Both the position numbers and the translations under genes were made by a program. 64,000 nucleotides of DNA from Sepioteuthis lessoniana (lineage: Eukaryota > Mollusca > Cephalopoda > Myopsida > Loliginidae), in contig OY757917.1 of the NCBI GenBank assembly GCA_963585895.1, positions 101,793,617 through 101,857,616 of the forward strand, in the 5' to 3' direction. Positions 21,354 through 31,050 of this stretch are shown here, one piece after another. The notes below the pieces were generated by a model. It did not search any database. It was given only the letters and a program-made list of their open reading frames with translations, and had not been told where the DNA came from. The number at the start of each line of letters is the position of its first letter. The stretch's first letter is position 1.

Positions 21354-21980
21354 ACGCGTGTGGTCAAATCTCAGCTACGTTTGAGTAGTTTTGCCGTTGT
21401 ATATTATGAAGGCATACACACTCATTCGGCTTTGAAAAGAATTGGTGGATCAATTCTTTTTATTACAAATGACGAAAAAATTGAAATCCATTCAAAAAAT
21501 TTATTTGATCGCCAGTCAATGGCTCAGTCAAATTTTTATAAAATTCTATTCAATTATGTGGGTTATTCAATAAATTTAGTGAAATTGCCTCGGGAGTTGG
21601 CAACAGAAAGAAATGTCTACATTTGCACCTTTTTCAAAGAAATCAATAGTCATGGATCCTTACATGTAACAGTAGACTGTCAGCATCACCTCCTTTACTG
21701 GCAGCTGCACCTGGAACTTTTTCTAAACAAAGTCACTGGGTTTCCACTTGTAGCAGTCACAGATCTATTTCCTCTCTCGAATCAATGCCCCCGCCAAGCG
21801 ATTCGGCCACACACTGACCAATCTGGGGCAGAGCGCATTGATTCCTTTTTCCTCTCGAGAACTATTTTTTCTATCCTTTTTTGGAAGTCACGACAAGTCA
21901 GAGAGCACATAGTTAGCAGCCAAGACAGACCTCTCTCGCGTCCTCTGCAACAGACATTCCACATGGAACCCCTTCATTGA
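21354..21980 (+). CDS. Unrecognised open frame, about 206 codons
   Basis: The longest open frame in the window outside recognisable repeats and low-complexity DNA. It has no early ATG: it opens after a TGA at 21351-21353, and the first in-frame alternative start would be GTG at 21360. The protein (YYEGIHTHSALKRIGGSILF near the start, NFYKILFNYVGYSINLVKLP, RNVYICTFFKEINS) has no motif I recognise. A pyrimidine tract and CAG at ~21307-21320 precede it, so an internal exon is conceivable, but a stop in this frame lies between. It could be chance or an old mobile-element coding piece. Confidence 0.2.
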   Translation, partial: TRVVKSQLRLSSFAVVYYEGIHTHSALKRIGGSILFITNDEKIEIHSKNLFDRQSMAQSNFYKILFNYVGYSINLVKLPRELATERNVYICTFFKEINSHGSLHVTVDCQHHLLYWQLHLELFLNKVTGFPLVAVTDLFPLSNQCPRQAIRPHTDQSGAERIDSFFLSRTIFSILFWKSRQVREHIVSSQDRPLSRPLQQTFHMEPLH

Positions 21981-22479
21981 AGAACACGCTGCTACTAGCT
22001 TCACTACAGAAGAACCAGCCTTGCAGTCAGTCATACGAGCTACTTGCTACAGTGACACACATTTCCTACAAACTCAAGGACCAACATATTAACCAGCGAC
22101 ACCAAAAAGAACCTTTTCTCACTTTGACTCGTTTACTTCTGCTATAGATTCCATGGACTGTCTTTTTGACCCAAGTTCATTGAGGCAAGCCCATGTTTAG
22201 TCAATTTGTAAGCATTTTTTTAAAACTAAAACATGCTTCTCCGTACACATCATACATTCTTCGATAAATTTCTCATTATTTGCATTTCTCAAACACCGAA
22301 AATTTGATTTTCTGCCATTTCGAATAACCTCAAAACTAATATTTTACGAGATTAATTTCTTTTATTTATTCAATGACCTTCGTAAAAAAGAGATTTCCAG
22401 GAAAAAATCCAATATGAAAATATTATCTTCTACAAGACAGAATTCTCTCAGCGGGTATTTTTCATTAAGTTATGCTGTA
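21981..22479. other. No recognised feature
   Basis: Unique-looking DNA following the open frame. No repeat family was identified. Confidence 0.4.
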
Positions 22480-22727
22480 TCCTATTAAGAAGCGTAAGAC
22501 CCTTCTCCGCTCTAAATTGGGTGTCCTGAGGATGAAATTAAGTTGTATCTGATGGTGAGGCTCCAGTTCTGAATATCAAGGAAGTGTAGAGTAACTTTTC
22601 ATTGCCATTACTTCCAGGTCCACTTTGATTCGGACAGGTAGTGCATATTAAGGTTACATCTATGAGTCAAATAGATCTGAGTAAAAATTATTCGTATTCA
22701 AATGGAATAGTTGATATCATATAACAG
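22480..22727 (+). repeat. Family E, degraded head fragment
   Basis: The plus-strand match to the family head includes TGATGGTGAGGCTCCAGTTC, TTCATTGCCATTACTTCCAG, GTCCACTTTGATTCGG and CTATGAGTCAAATAGAT. It is strongly diverged. Confidence 0.6.
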
Positions 22728-22832
22728 GTTTGGTTTTGGCTTCTTTGTTTAATGGCATATCAACGTTCGCAGCTTATTTTGTAGTATACAACCACTGGAT
22801 CTTGACAAACAATGAGAAACACACACACACAA

Positions 22833-22899
<67 letters not shown>

Positions 22900-23410
22900 C
22901 TAACATTTTTATTCTTTGACGGTGACGCTTCTGTGCAACGAGAGACCAGTCGGAGAGAGTTCGCATACACAAAGGAGTTGTCGGGTGTCGGAACAGCCGG
23001 CGTCAACTGACTTCAGGCAAAATTCTCGACATTATATAGTCTTAAAACTCTCACGTGATCTGCGTGGCGATGCCTCTTCACTAACGCAACGCTTGTTTCT
23101 CATTGGTCATGGTTTACACCCACGAATTGCTTGTTTTCCGGTAGTCACTTAGTTGATTTTATCTATGACCGGATGTATGTGTTAACTACATCCGCTGGGT
23201 TCATCGCAGGTCGAAACAATTCCAATTTAATGTCAAATCCATCACTGTAAAAGAACAATAGGGGTATTATTTAACCCATTGCTAATAGGGATATGGGGTT
23301 TCCTTAAGGGCATTAGCCCGAAAGTGAACGTAATTGTGCGACTGAGGTTCGAACTCGTTTACAACAATGCCGCAGTCCAACACTTTAGCCACCACACCAG
23401 GTGAATCCAT
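22728..23410 (-). repeat. SINE-B copy split by a solo LTR
   Basis: The tail (TTTGTTTAATGGCATATCAA) is at 22728-22779. The body and tRNA-like head (AAGTGAACGTAATTGTGCGA; inverse A box near 23385-23400) are at 23219-23410. The 439 bp between is an LTR fossil. Confidence 0.85.
22780..23218 (-). mobile_element. Solo LTR (fossil LTR retrotransposon), 439 bp
   Basis: In minus sense it starts TGTTTCGACC and ends ATACTACA (TG...CA). It contains, in order, CCAAT (inverse of CTCATTGGTC near 23099), a TATATAA-type box (inverse near 23030-23040) and AATAAA near the 3' end (inverse near 22905-22912). That is the order expected of an LTR promoter and poly(A) signal. Flanks ATTT and ATTC form a near-identical 4-bp duplication. 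A (CA)n(TA)n microsatellite lies inside at about 22818-22894. No internal region is present. Family (Ty3/gypsy-like or BEL-like) cannot be assigned. Confidence 0.75.
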
Positions 23411-23774
23411 TGACATATGACTGTAAATTATTTGAAGTAAGAATCGTTACTCGAACCTGTGATTGTTTGCTAAGGGTTATTATAATAAGTTACTTAAAAC
23501 CAAGTAACTGTGAGCGAAGAAATATTTATTAAATAGAAATAATTACTTGAAGATTCATAATCATATATGAAACATTGATATTAGAAAAGAATACTTGAAA
23601 CCATACAACTGTATGCAAATTATGTTTATTAGAGAGAAATACTTGATACTGTGAGCAAGAAACTATCAAACAAATTCTAACATGTAAATATAAACGTACA
23701 ATGAATGTTATTCCCGAACCTCTAGGTATAAAATAGACCTAGACTAGTTGGCATGCCGTTAAATCGTTCAGTGC
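23411..23774 (+). repeat. Family-E-type core sequence
   Basis: AT-rich degenerate units (ACTGTGAGC..., ACTTGAAACCATACAACTG) are related to the core of family E and to 47560-47747. A short tail-like GTTGGCATGCCGTTAAATC lies near 23750. Confidence 0.5.
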
Positions 23775-24484
23775 CTCAGTCGGTTGGGCTGTAGAATACA
23801 TTGACTGCATCTCTGCAGAGAGGGTAAGACACCCACCAACGAGTGTCCTAGATATGACACTAAACAATCTAATGTTATACTGGAGCTTTGGGAAATGCAG
23901 AGTACCCCATCATTTTCATTACGCCCAGGTCCACTCTGGCCCGGAGTGTAAGCTCCTGATTGAGTCCTATCTATAGAAGTAAACTGTGAACTTATGCTAA
24001 ACTGATTAGTTTGAAATAGAACTATTTTTCATTTAACTGTGTGTAAACAGAAAACTGAACTTAAGCTAAACTGAATTGTTTGAATTAGAGCTGTTTTTAC
24101 CTTTAACTGTGTGTAAAAAGATGACTGATGTTTAATTGATTGTTAGTATCAATAACAATACTTGAAACTATTTAACTTTGTTGACATGGTAAACTGAATT
24201 GTTTGAAAAAGAACTGTTTTTAGATTTAACTGGGTGTAACAATTGTATTTAAACCAATGACTAACTGTATGTAAACAAAAGACTGTACTTATGCTAAATC
24301 GAATGGTTTGAAAATTAAGTGAAACCATTTAATTGTGTGCAAAAAACGAGCCCGGGCTTGTTTAAAAATATTATCTTCAAAATGTGTTTAGAAATCATAT
24401 ATTTAATATATATGTATAAAAAGGATTTGGCATTAAATGACCAACAATGGTCGATATGCTATAAAACCCATCCAAACCAAACAA
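23775..24484 (+). repeat. Family E element, head-core-tail
   Basis: The head is at about 23775-23985 (CAGTCGGTTGGGCTGTAGAA, GACACTAAACAATC, TCCACTCTGGCCCGG). The core of AT-rich units (ACTGAATTGTTTGAA..) spans to about 24410. The shared tail hairpin is at 24429-24459 and an AACC-rich end follows. The hairpin here has GACC...GGTC where most copies have AACC...GGTT, a compensatory pair. Confidence 0.75.
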
Positions 24485-24747
24485 AATAGTTCAATTAATC
24501 CGTAAAGAATAAGTGAATAAACTTTTAGGATTTAAAATAGTTAAGAAACGACGGACTTTGTCAAACAGGGGAATAAATATTTAGAAAGGCATATACGTTT
24601 TAGAGATCTTGGTCTGGTCGAGAACTTTTAAGCAAACCTCTTGTGCATATCTGGCTACTAATTTATTGATTTACCGCCGCAAACAGCTAGGTCTACTGCG
24701 CATGTGTATCAACTGTGTTGCACGCGTTTGACTAAGAAGCAAATATA
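24485..24747. other. No recognised feature
   Basis: Unique-looking DNA between family E and the mariner. Confidence 0.4.
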
Positions 24748-26073
24748 TGAGGTGCCTTCAATAAGTTTCCAGACTGTTTTTGCACAGGCATTTAAAATTG
24801 TCGTAGACTCTTGAAAATTCACAATGTTATTACTATACATCTTATGAGATGACTGACTAATGTTTATGATTTCAGGTTCAAATGAACAGCTACAGCAGCA
24901 TTTGGAATACACCCTACTAAAGCATGATTGTCACAGCTGGTGAATTTAAAAAATGAAATCTGGAAGTGAGGACAATTTAGAAGAACGATATGCAATAAAA
25001 TTCTGTTTTAAACTTGGAAAAATGCCACAGAAACCTATGGAGTGCTTCAGACTGCTTTTGGAGCATCTTGCATGAATCGAGCATCAGTTTTTGAGTGGCA
25101 TAAGAGATTCAAGGAAGACAGGGAGTCTGTGAGGGATGATGAGAGGTGTGGGAGGAAAAAGGAAGTCAGAACACCGAAATTGATGGGCCAAATAAAGAAT
25201 TTCATGGATAAGGACCGTCGTGTGTCTATAGAGACAATAAGTGCACGGTTTGATGTCAGTGTGAGAACTGTACACGCAATTATTCGCGAGGAACTGAAGA
25301 TGCAGAAAATTTGCGCGAAGTTTGTCCCAAGGGTGTTCTGAGAAGATCAGAAAGAAAGACGTTGTTATGAATGAGATGGTGAAGCTGATCAATTCAGGTA
25401 CCGCAGTTCTTGATGCTCTGGTGACCTGCGATGAAAGCTGAATCTACTGCTATGACCCAGAGACCAAGAGACAGAGTTCCCAGTGCAAGCATGCTGGCTC
25501 TCTCAGACCCAAGAAGACCAGACAGAGCAAATCCACCCACAAACTTTTGATGATCGCTTTTTTTGACAGCACTGGCATGAACTACATGCACTAGGTTCCC
25601 ACTGGACAGACAGTCAACAAGGAATACTATGTTGAGGTTTTAAGGGAGTTCAGGAAGAGATTCCTAGGGAAGAGGCCAGCACTCTTCAAATCAGGCCAGT
25701 GGCATCTCCACCAGGACAATGCACCAGTCCACAACTCCATCCTTGTCACAGACTATTTGACCAAGATGAGCATGAAAACAGTTCCTCACCCTCCCTATAG
25801 TCCAAACCTTGCTCCCTGTGACTTTTGGTTATTCCCTAAGCTCAGAGGCTGTCGATATGAGACAATTGAGGAGATGAAAGAGGCTGTGATGAAGGTCATT
25901 AACACGCTCACACCAGAGGACTTCCATGGGGCCTTGGAGAAGTTGTTGGAACGGTACAGCAAGTGCATTGCAGCCGTAGGAGATTACTTCGAAGGGGACT
26001 AGAGTTTCATGTGTGTACTATCAATAAAAGTGCTCATACGAAAAAAATCTGGAAACTTATTGAAGGCACCTCG
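24748..26073 (+). mobile_element. mariner-family DNA transposon, inactive
   Basis: A 1326-bp element, the usual mariner size. The terminal inverted repeats are YGAGGTGCCTTCAATAAGTT..., flanked by TA at 24746-24747 and 26074-26075. The transposase has an N-terminal helix-turn-helix region from about 25042 (VFEWHKRFKEDRESVRDDER, ISARFDVSVRTVHAIIREEL). The catalytic region has TCDES (first Asp), HQDNAPVH (second) and SPNLAPCDFW (third), with 34 residues between the last two, giving the DD34D mariner signature. The C-terminal end is YETIEEMKEAV...GDYFEGD. Broken by a TGA after CDES, a TAG near 25590 and frameshifts near 25030 and 25335. The ends are well preserved. Confidence 0.92.
25042..26002 (+). 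pseudogene. mariner transposase pseudogene
   Basis: This is the transposase frame of the element above, listed separately. Open pieces are 25042-25341 (DNA-binding half) and 25757-26002 (C-terminal part of the catalytic domain). The central catalytic stretch between them is readable but interrupted. Its relatives are the SETMAR/mariner type of cut-and-paste transposases that insert at TA. Confidence 0.9.
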
Positions 26074-26310
26074 TAGTTACGTACAAAGCTCAGCTTAAAT
26101 GTTGCACAAGATTAGAAGTATGAAGCGTTCACCGAGAATCGAACTCCCTATAATGGTTTGCTAAACAAGCCCGTTAAACATTATTCAACGTGAAGTACTA
26201 TAAAAGTACTATATAAAACTATAATTTGTACACCCCTTTTTGGGGCAAATGGGATCATCATTCTTCAATAAGCCTGGCTAACACAACCAGAGGGGATCAG
26301 AGAAAGGAAG
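26074..26310. other. No gene; faint tRNA-like motif
   Basis: An inverse GAGTTCGATTCTC-like B box near 26130 hints at a SINE head, but no A box is clear at the right distance. Confidence 0.4.
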
Positions 26311-26560
26311 CGCACCAGGTGGTGTAATGGTTACCCAGCTAGACTAGCAAACTTTCACGAGTGAGTTCGAGTCTCATTGGGTGCCTCGTTCATACGGCCT
26401 TGTGCTACAAAAAGCAAAAAAAAGCTTAGTAAATTGCGAAAGAATAAAGGAAGACAATTTAGTGACAACTCAACTGGATTACATAAGATCTACCGAATAG
26501 GGACCAAAACGTCCTAAGGCTGGTGTTATTTTAATTTTCTTTCCCCCGATAAAGGAAAAT
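26311..26560 (+). repeat. tRNA-like SINE of another family
   Basis: An A-box-like GGTGGTGTAATGGTTACCC at about 26318 and a B-box-like GAGTTCGAGTCTC at about 26363 are spaced as in a tRNA. A body follows with AGGGACCAAAACGTCCTAAG. Only this copy is seen. Confidence 0.55.
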
Positions 26561-26699
26561 GGACATGGAACGAGGATATATCTTGGATTTATCACTTAGG
26601 TTTTTCGGAGTATTGTTAAGTATTCCATGTTATTTATCTGTTGTTGGGATTGAACCCGCAACCTCCGAGTGATTTCACTTAGAAAATCTTCTTAATTAG
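26561..26699. other. No gene; B-box-like motif
   Basis: GGGATTGAACCCGCAACC near 26648 resembles an inverse tRNA T-arm. It is too short to call. Confidence 0.35.
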
Positions 26700-26960
26700 G
26701 TTCAATCCCAACTTCAGGTAAATAAGAAGGAATGCTTTTTATAGCTTAACTCTTGTACCCGATCATAGTTAACGGAATTACTATAATCAACCCCTGTGAA
26801 TTGAATAAAAGGTTCGGTTTGAAGTTCTTTGTGGGCCAAAGGACACATTTGCCAAAATGTGAATATAACAATGAAGATGAAGGCAACAGTCCGAATACTC
26901 TAAGTGACAAAAATGATTAAGTTTCATCAAAGAAATTTTGACAAATAATAGCTGAGATTT
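26700..26960 (+). mobile_element. Penelope-like element, 3' terminal fragment
   Basis: It aligns by eye to the right end of the element at 14829-16304. It shares a TGAATTGAATAAAAGGTTCG-type segment, GGGCCAAAGGACACATTTGC, ATATAACAATGAAGATGAAG, CAACAGTCCGAATACTC and an AGAAATTTTGACAA end. No coding part is present. Confidence 0.7.
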
Positions 26961-27043
26961 GTCTTAAAGTTGCAGGTAAGAAGAACCTCATGAGGATCAA
27001 ACTAACGACGAGATGCGTTTCTTTATTAACTCAACGATGATTA

Positions 27044-27295
27044 ATGAGAACGATGGTGTTCTGTTTTCTTTTCTTAGACGCTGTTTCGTTTCTGACAAAA
27101 TATATATACAACTGCGCATATAAAAACGAGTTATCTGTTAAATCTCAAGGAATGTCAGAAAGAAGAATTAATAATGTGTTTTATTTTCAGGCAATTCATC
27201 TTGCTTTTAATGTTCTATTTTCTTTACCTATCTATATAGTCGTAACCATCTTAGCTAAAATACCGGCAATGCTTAGATTCATATCTCATCTGTAA
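27044..27295 (+). CDS. Unrecognised small open frame
   Basis: An 83-codon frame with an ATG start and two hydrophobic stretches (MVFCFLFLDAVSFL; FNVLFSLPIYIVVTILA). No family was recognised. AT-rich DNA gives such frames by chance, and it abuts a LINE fragment. Confidence 0.12.
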   Translation: MRTMVFCFLFLDAVSFLTKYIYNCAYKNELSVKSQGMSERRINNVFYFQAIHLAFNVLFSLPIYIVVTILAKIPAMLRFISHL

Positions 27296-27427
27296 ATTCC
27301 TGGAACGGTGACATCTATTACTTAAAAGAATTCTTTGTTGCCGATTATTAAATATGGTCTCTTGGCTTGGATAGGGTTATTCGTTTGAATTTATAAATCC
27401 CAAAGAATTCATTTCTGTTTTAGTTTG
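27296..27427 (-). mobile_element. RLE-type LINE, short fragment
   Basis: The inverse matches the region around the endonuclease entry: the VNK-type lysine-rich spacer, TTATAAATCCCAAAGAATTC and a GGTCTCTTGGCTTGG-like block corresponding to the ARRPDLV region. Confidence 0.55.
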
Positions 27428-27524
27428 CAGTCAAGTTAAGCTGAAAACAACGGTTTTCTCCTCTTCAGATCACCGAGGTTAAGCAACAATGAACCTGTTC
27501 AGTATGTATTTGGGTGACCACACC
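27428..27524 (+). repeat. 5S rRNA-derived SINE head
   Basis: It follows animal 5S rRNA almost end to end: GCTGAAAACAACGGTTTTCT, CAGATCACCGAGGTTAAGCA (the internal A-box region), CAACAATGAACCTG and TTGGGTGACCAC (C-box side). The divergence and lack of a T-run terminator say relic rather than gene. Such heads define SINE3-type elements. Confidence 0.75.
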
Positions 27525-27865
27525 CAAATAAATAGTGATAGAACAGAAAATAATCCGGTCTTTTGAAAAAGTGGTCAAAGAAAAGGTGAGAGCGTAAGGA
27601 TGTTACTTGATCTCAGTAATAAAAAAAGATCGTCAAATTTTGTTACAAAAACTCGCTCACGTTTATTTTCGATGATACAAGTTGTTTTTTTTTAATCCGT
27701 CTCGTAAACCGGATGATGTAAAGTGTTTTTTGGTTTTATTTTTATTATTTACTTATTGGTTCAACTGATGAAAAAAGATCAATTTATTTTCAAATCATAC
27801 CCCATAGACGGCTGGGGGGGCGGTCTTATACGGCTAGGGGGCGGTCTCGCATAAGCCACAAAATA
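27525..27865. other. No gene; G-rich tandem pair
   Basis: Two copies of a motif GACGGCTGGGGGGGCGGTCT/ACGGCTAGGGGGCGGTCT lie at about 27796-27847. The remainder is unassigned. Confidence 0.5.
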
Positions 27866-28668
27866 CTGGTTGCCCAGTCAGCTGGGGCTGTAGAATACAC
27901 AGACTGCTTCTCTGAAGAGAGGTAAGACCTCCGCCCAACGAGTGTCCTGGATATGACACTAAACAGTTTGATGGTGAGGTCCCAGTAATGCTGTGGCCTT
28001 GGGGAATACGGGGCACCCTTTCATTGCCATTGCTTCCAGGTTCACTCTGGCCCAGTGTGGTAGCACCTGACAGGGCCCTATCTATGGCTTAAATAGAACT
28101 AATGGCATACTTATGCTAAAATGAATTGTTTGATTAAACTGAATAGCTTTAAATAGAAATGTTTTTCACAATTAAACCGAACTTGCATTTAAACTGAGTA
28201 CTTATGCTAAACTGAATTATTTCAAATAGGACAGTTTTTTGACATTGAAACTGTATTTACACTAAACTGAATTGTTTAACATAGAACTATTTTGACATAT
28301 AACTGTGTGTAAACAAAATCTGCACGTATACTAAACTGAATTAGCTGAATTAGAATTGCTTGACTAAACTGAATAGCTCGAAATAGAAATGTTTTTCACA
28401 ATTAAACTGTACTTACATTTAAACTGCGTACTTATGCTAAACTGAATTATTTAAATAGAACTGTTTTTGACATTGAAACTGTACTTACACTCAACTGAAT
28501 TGTTATATATAACTGCTTGAATAGTTTGAAATAAAAATGTTTTTGAAAAACTGTGTACTCATGCTAAACTGAATTGATTGAAATAGAACTGATTATTTAC
28601 ATAAAAATGGATTTGGCGTTAAATAACATACAAAGGTTGATATGCCATAAAACCAAACCAAACAAAAT
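27866..28668 (+). repeat. Family E element, full head-core-tail
   Basis: The longest copy (~800 bp). The head contains CCCAGTCAGCTGGGGCTGTA (a perfect CCCAGTCAGCTGGG hairpin) and CAACGAGTGTCCTGGATATG. The core has about seven degenerate units with ACTGAATTGTTT and CTTATGCTAAACTGAATT. The tail hairpin GGCGTTAAATAACA...GGTTGATATGCC and an AAACCAAACCAAAC end are at about 28616-28668. Confidence 0.85.
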
Positions 28669-28837
28669 ATTGGTCAGTTTCCCTCGACGTTTAAAACTTC
28701 TTACTACTTTCGATCAACCTCTTTTTATACGTATGTGACTGTCCACAAACAGCAACAAGAATTCACTAGACTTTTACAATGTTTTTATGAATTCTCATTG
28801 CTGGAAATTTGAACTTTAATCCACCACCTATCGATCG

Positions 28838-29127
28838 AGGTGCCCGTGGCGTAGTCGTTATCGCCGTAGGAAATGAACACGGCGATACGAGTTCAAATCC
28901 TGGACGAGACTGATTGCATTTCACATAGCACTAATACCCTTGGGAAAGGTATGAATCCAATTATTCTCCCGCCAGCTATGGATAAATAGTAGGACAGACT
29001 AGGTTCTTCAGCCTTGGTTAGGCAACTAGTCTAGGAGAAGGAAAACCCTGAACTCAAACCTGTTAAACTCCGCTTAAAAATTGACCTTGTGTCAAATCCT
29101 GCCCGAGCGGAGGGGTTGGTAAATAGT
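28838..29127 (+). repeat. SINE-A copy with 12-bp target duplication
   Basis: A full-length copy (GTGCCCGTGGCGTAGTCGTT head; GAGTTCAAATCC; GAGGGGTTGGTAAATAG end), flanked by acctatcgatcg at 28826-28837 and 29128-29139. Confidence 0.9.
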
Positions 29128-29139
29128 ACCTATCGATCG

Positions 29140-30160
29140 TTTCTAACTTTAGTAAATTAATTAATTAATTAAGAATTAATTTGTTTCTGTTATTTTATAA
29201 CAGCTTGTAGTTTGTGTTTATACCATTAGCATTCGTAGTTAAAAACAAGTTTGCACAATTTCTCTGTTCCAACCCAGTCGTGTTTATTATTATACGGAGC
29301 AAGTCTCTTTAATTCTCCAACAACTTCTGCAGAATATTCGCCGACTGCAGCACAGCCATAATCTAGACTGTTTTAGACCTTCTTCGAATTTCTCAAATGC
29401 CAATTATAATAGAAACACCCCTAATCTTCACGTTCCAAAACTTTTAAACCCTTAAATAAGGACCTGTCATTCTTTGACAGCCACATTTGGGATCCTTGTT
29501 CCTAATTATCCGATTATCTTAATTGCAGGACATAATTAGTTTGGATAATTTTTTCTGTCGTGTCTATTTAGACTTTAAATAGACTTCTCTTATTATAAAA
29601 TTCCCTAAATGTCTGTTTGTCCGTCCGTCCGTCCGAACAACTAAGGCTCCGCCATCTTTTACTCGATTTCAACTAAACTTTCAGAAATTGTTAGAAACAG
29701 AGATCCGAAAATTTTAAGCTGTATTTAAAGATCCACGCTTAGTGTAAACAAAGCAAAAAGCTGTTGTAAATGAACGATGAAAAATATATAAAAGGTCCTT
29801 TGAGTGAGAATAACTTCCCTAAACTAGGATAAAAGCGACTTTATGTTCTTTATTCTGATACGTTTGCTAAATATCAATGCTCTAGTTTTCTTTTTTACGA
29901 GTTTTTACTTTTTACCTGCAAATTCAATATCACACAAAAAAACAAAACAATCCAAAACTGAAAAGCAGCATGACACCAAAAAAGTAACTAATTTTGTGAA
30001 AAATATTGTTTATAAGCAAGTATTGAATACGTTAAATATACTTTTCAATAATTATGTTTTTAATGTATGTGTTTAGTATATACAGGTACTGTGTATTATT
30101 ATATGGATATAGAAATTAAGTCTTGAAATTTCTATCGGTTCAGCTCGTATACATCAATAA
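29140..30160. other. No recognised gene
   Basis: AT-rich DNA. A TTGTCCGTCCGTCCGTCCG run lies at about 29616-29634, followed by GCTCCGCCATCTTTTACTCG. That combination suggests the edge of an unidentified repeat. A 77-codon frame at 29843-30076 has no recognisable domain. Confidence 0.45.
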
Positions 30161-31050
30161 AGGAGAGTGAAAGAAGATTTCGATTTTTCATTAGTAACAT
30201 CGATTGACAAAATCAAAGAGAATGGCTTCGAACTGACGAAGAAAAGAAGCAGAAGATACCCCGCAACAACAATTACCGACGCCGACTACGCCGATGACAT
30301 AGCGATACTGGCAAATACACCTGACCAAGCCGAAACACTTCTGCATAGTTTGGAACGAGCAGCAGCAAGCATAGGCCTCCATGTTAATGCACACAAAACG
30401 GAATATATGTGCTATAACCAAACGGGGGACATCTCCACTCTAGAAGGAACCCCTCTTAAACTAGTAGACCAATTCACGTACCTAGGAAGCAGCGTCGAAT
30501 CAACCGAAAAGGACATCGAAACGAGGTTAACGAAAGCATGGACAGCTATCAATAGACTATCGACTATATGGAAATCAGACCTAACCGATAAAATGAAACG
30601 CAGTTTCTTCCAGGCAGCGGTCACATCGATACTGCTATATGGATGCACTACATGGACGCTAACAAAACGGCTGGAGAAGAAACTAGATGGCAATTACACA
30701 AGAATGCTGCGTGCAATCCTGAACAAGTCCTGGCAGCAACACCCCACAAGACACCAACTGTACGGCCACCTGCCCCCTATCACGAAAACTATTCAAGTTA
30801 GGCGAACCAGACGTGCAGGACATTGCTGGAGAAGCAGAGATGAACTCATAAGAGATGTACTCTTATGGATCCCCACACACGGCCGCGCAAAAGCAGGACG
30901 ACCAGCACGAACGTACATTCAGCAGCTATGTGAGGATACAGGTTGTTGTCCTGAAGACCTACCTAGGGCGATGAACGATAGGGAGGAGTGGCGAGAGAGG
31001 GTCAGGGATATCCGTGCTGCCAGCACGATATGATGATGATGATGATGATA
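30161..31050 (+). mobile_element. RTE-type LINE, young 5'-truncated copy
   Basis: An open frame of about 288 codons (to 31033) starts within the palm of the reverse transcriptase (TSIDKIKENGFELTKKRSRR). It keeps the catalytic YADD (DADYADDIAILA, about 30286-30305) and the thumb (LLYGCTTWTLTKRLEKKLDG). The RTE C-terminal domain (YGHLPPITKTIQVRRTRRA; GRAKAGRPARTYIQQLCEDT; WRERVRDIRAASTI) follows. The stop is followed by (GAT)n. It lacks the endonuclease and N-terminal palm. It differs from the 45.5-47 kb copy at only about three residues over the shared ~277, so transposition was recent. Confidence 0.93.

Noticed and set aside
27044-27295. Small two-helix membrane protein gene
   Set aside because: AT-rich chance frames of this size are common here and it abuts a LINE fragment. 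Kept only as a very low confidence entry.
27428-27524. Functional 5S rRNA gene
   Set aside because: Too many substitutions and no terminator; similar relics are dispersed and variable in length.
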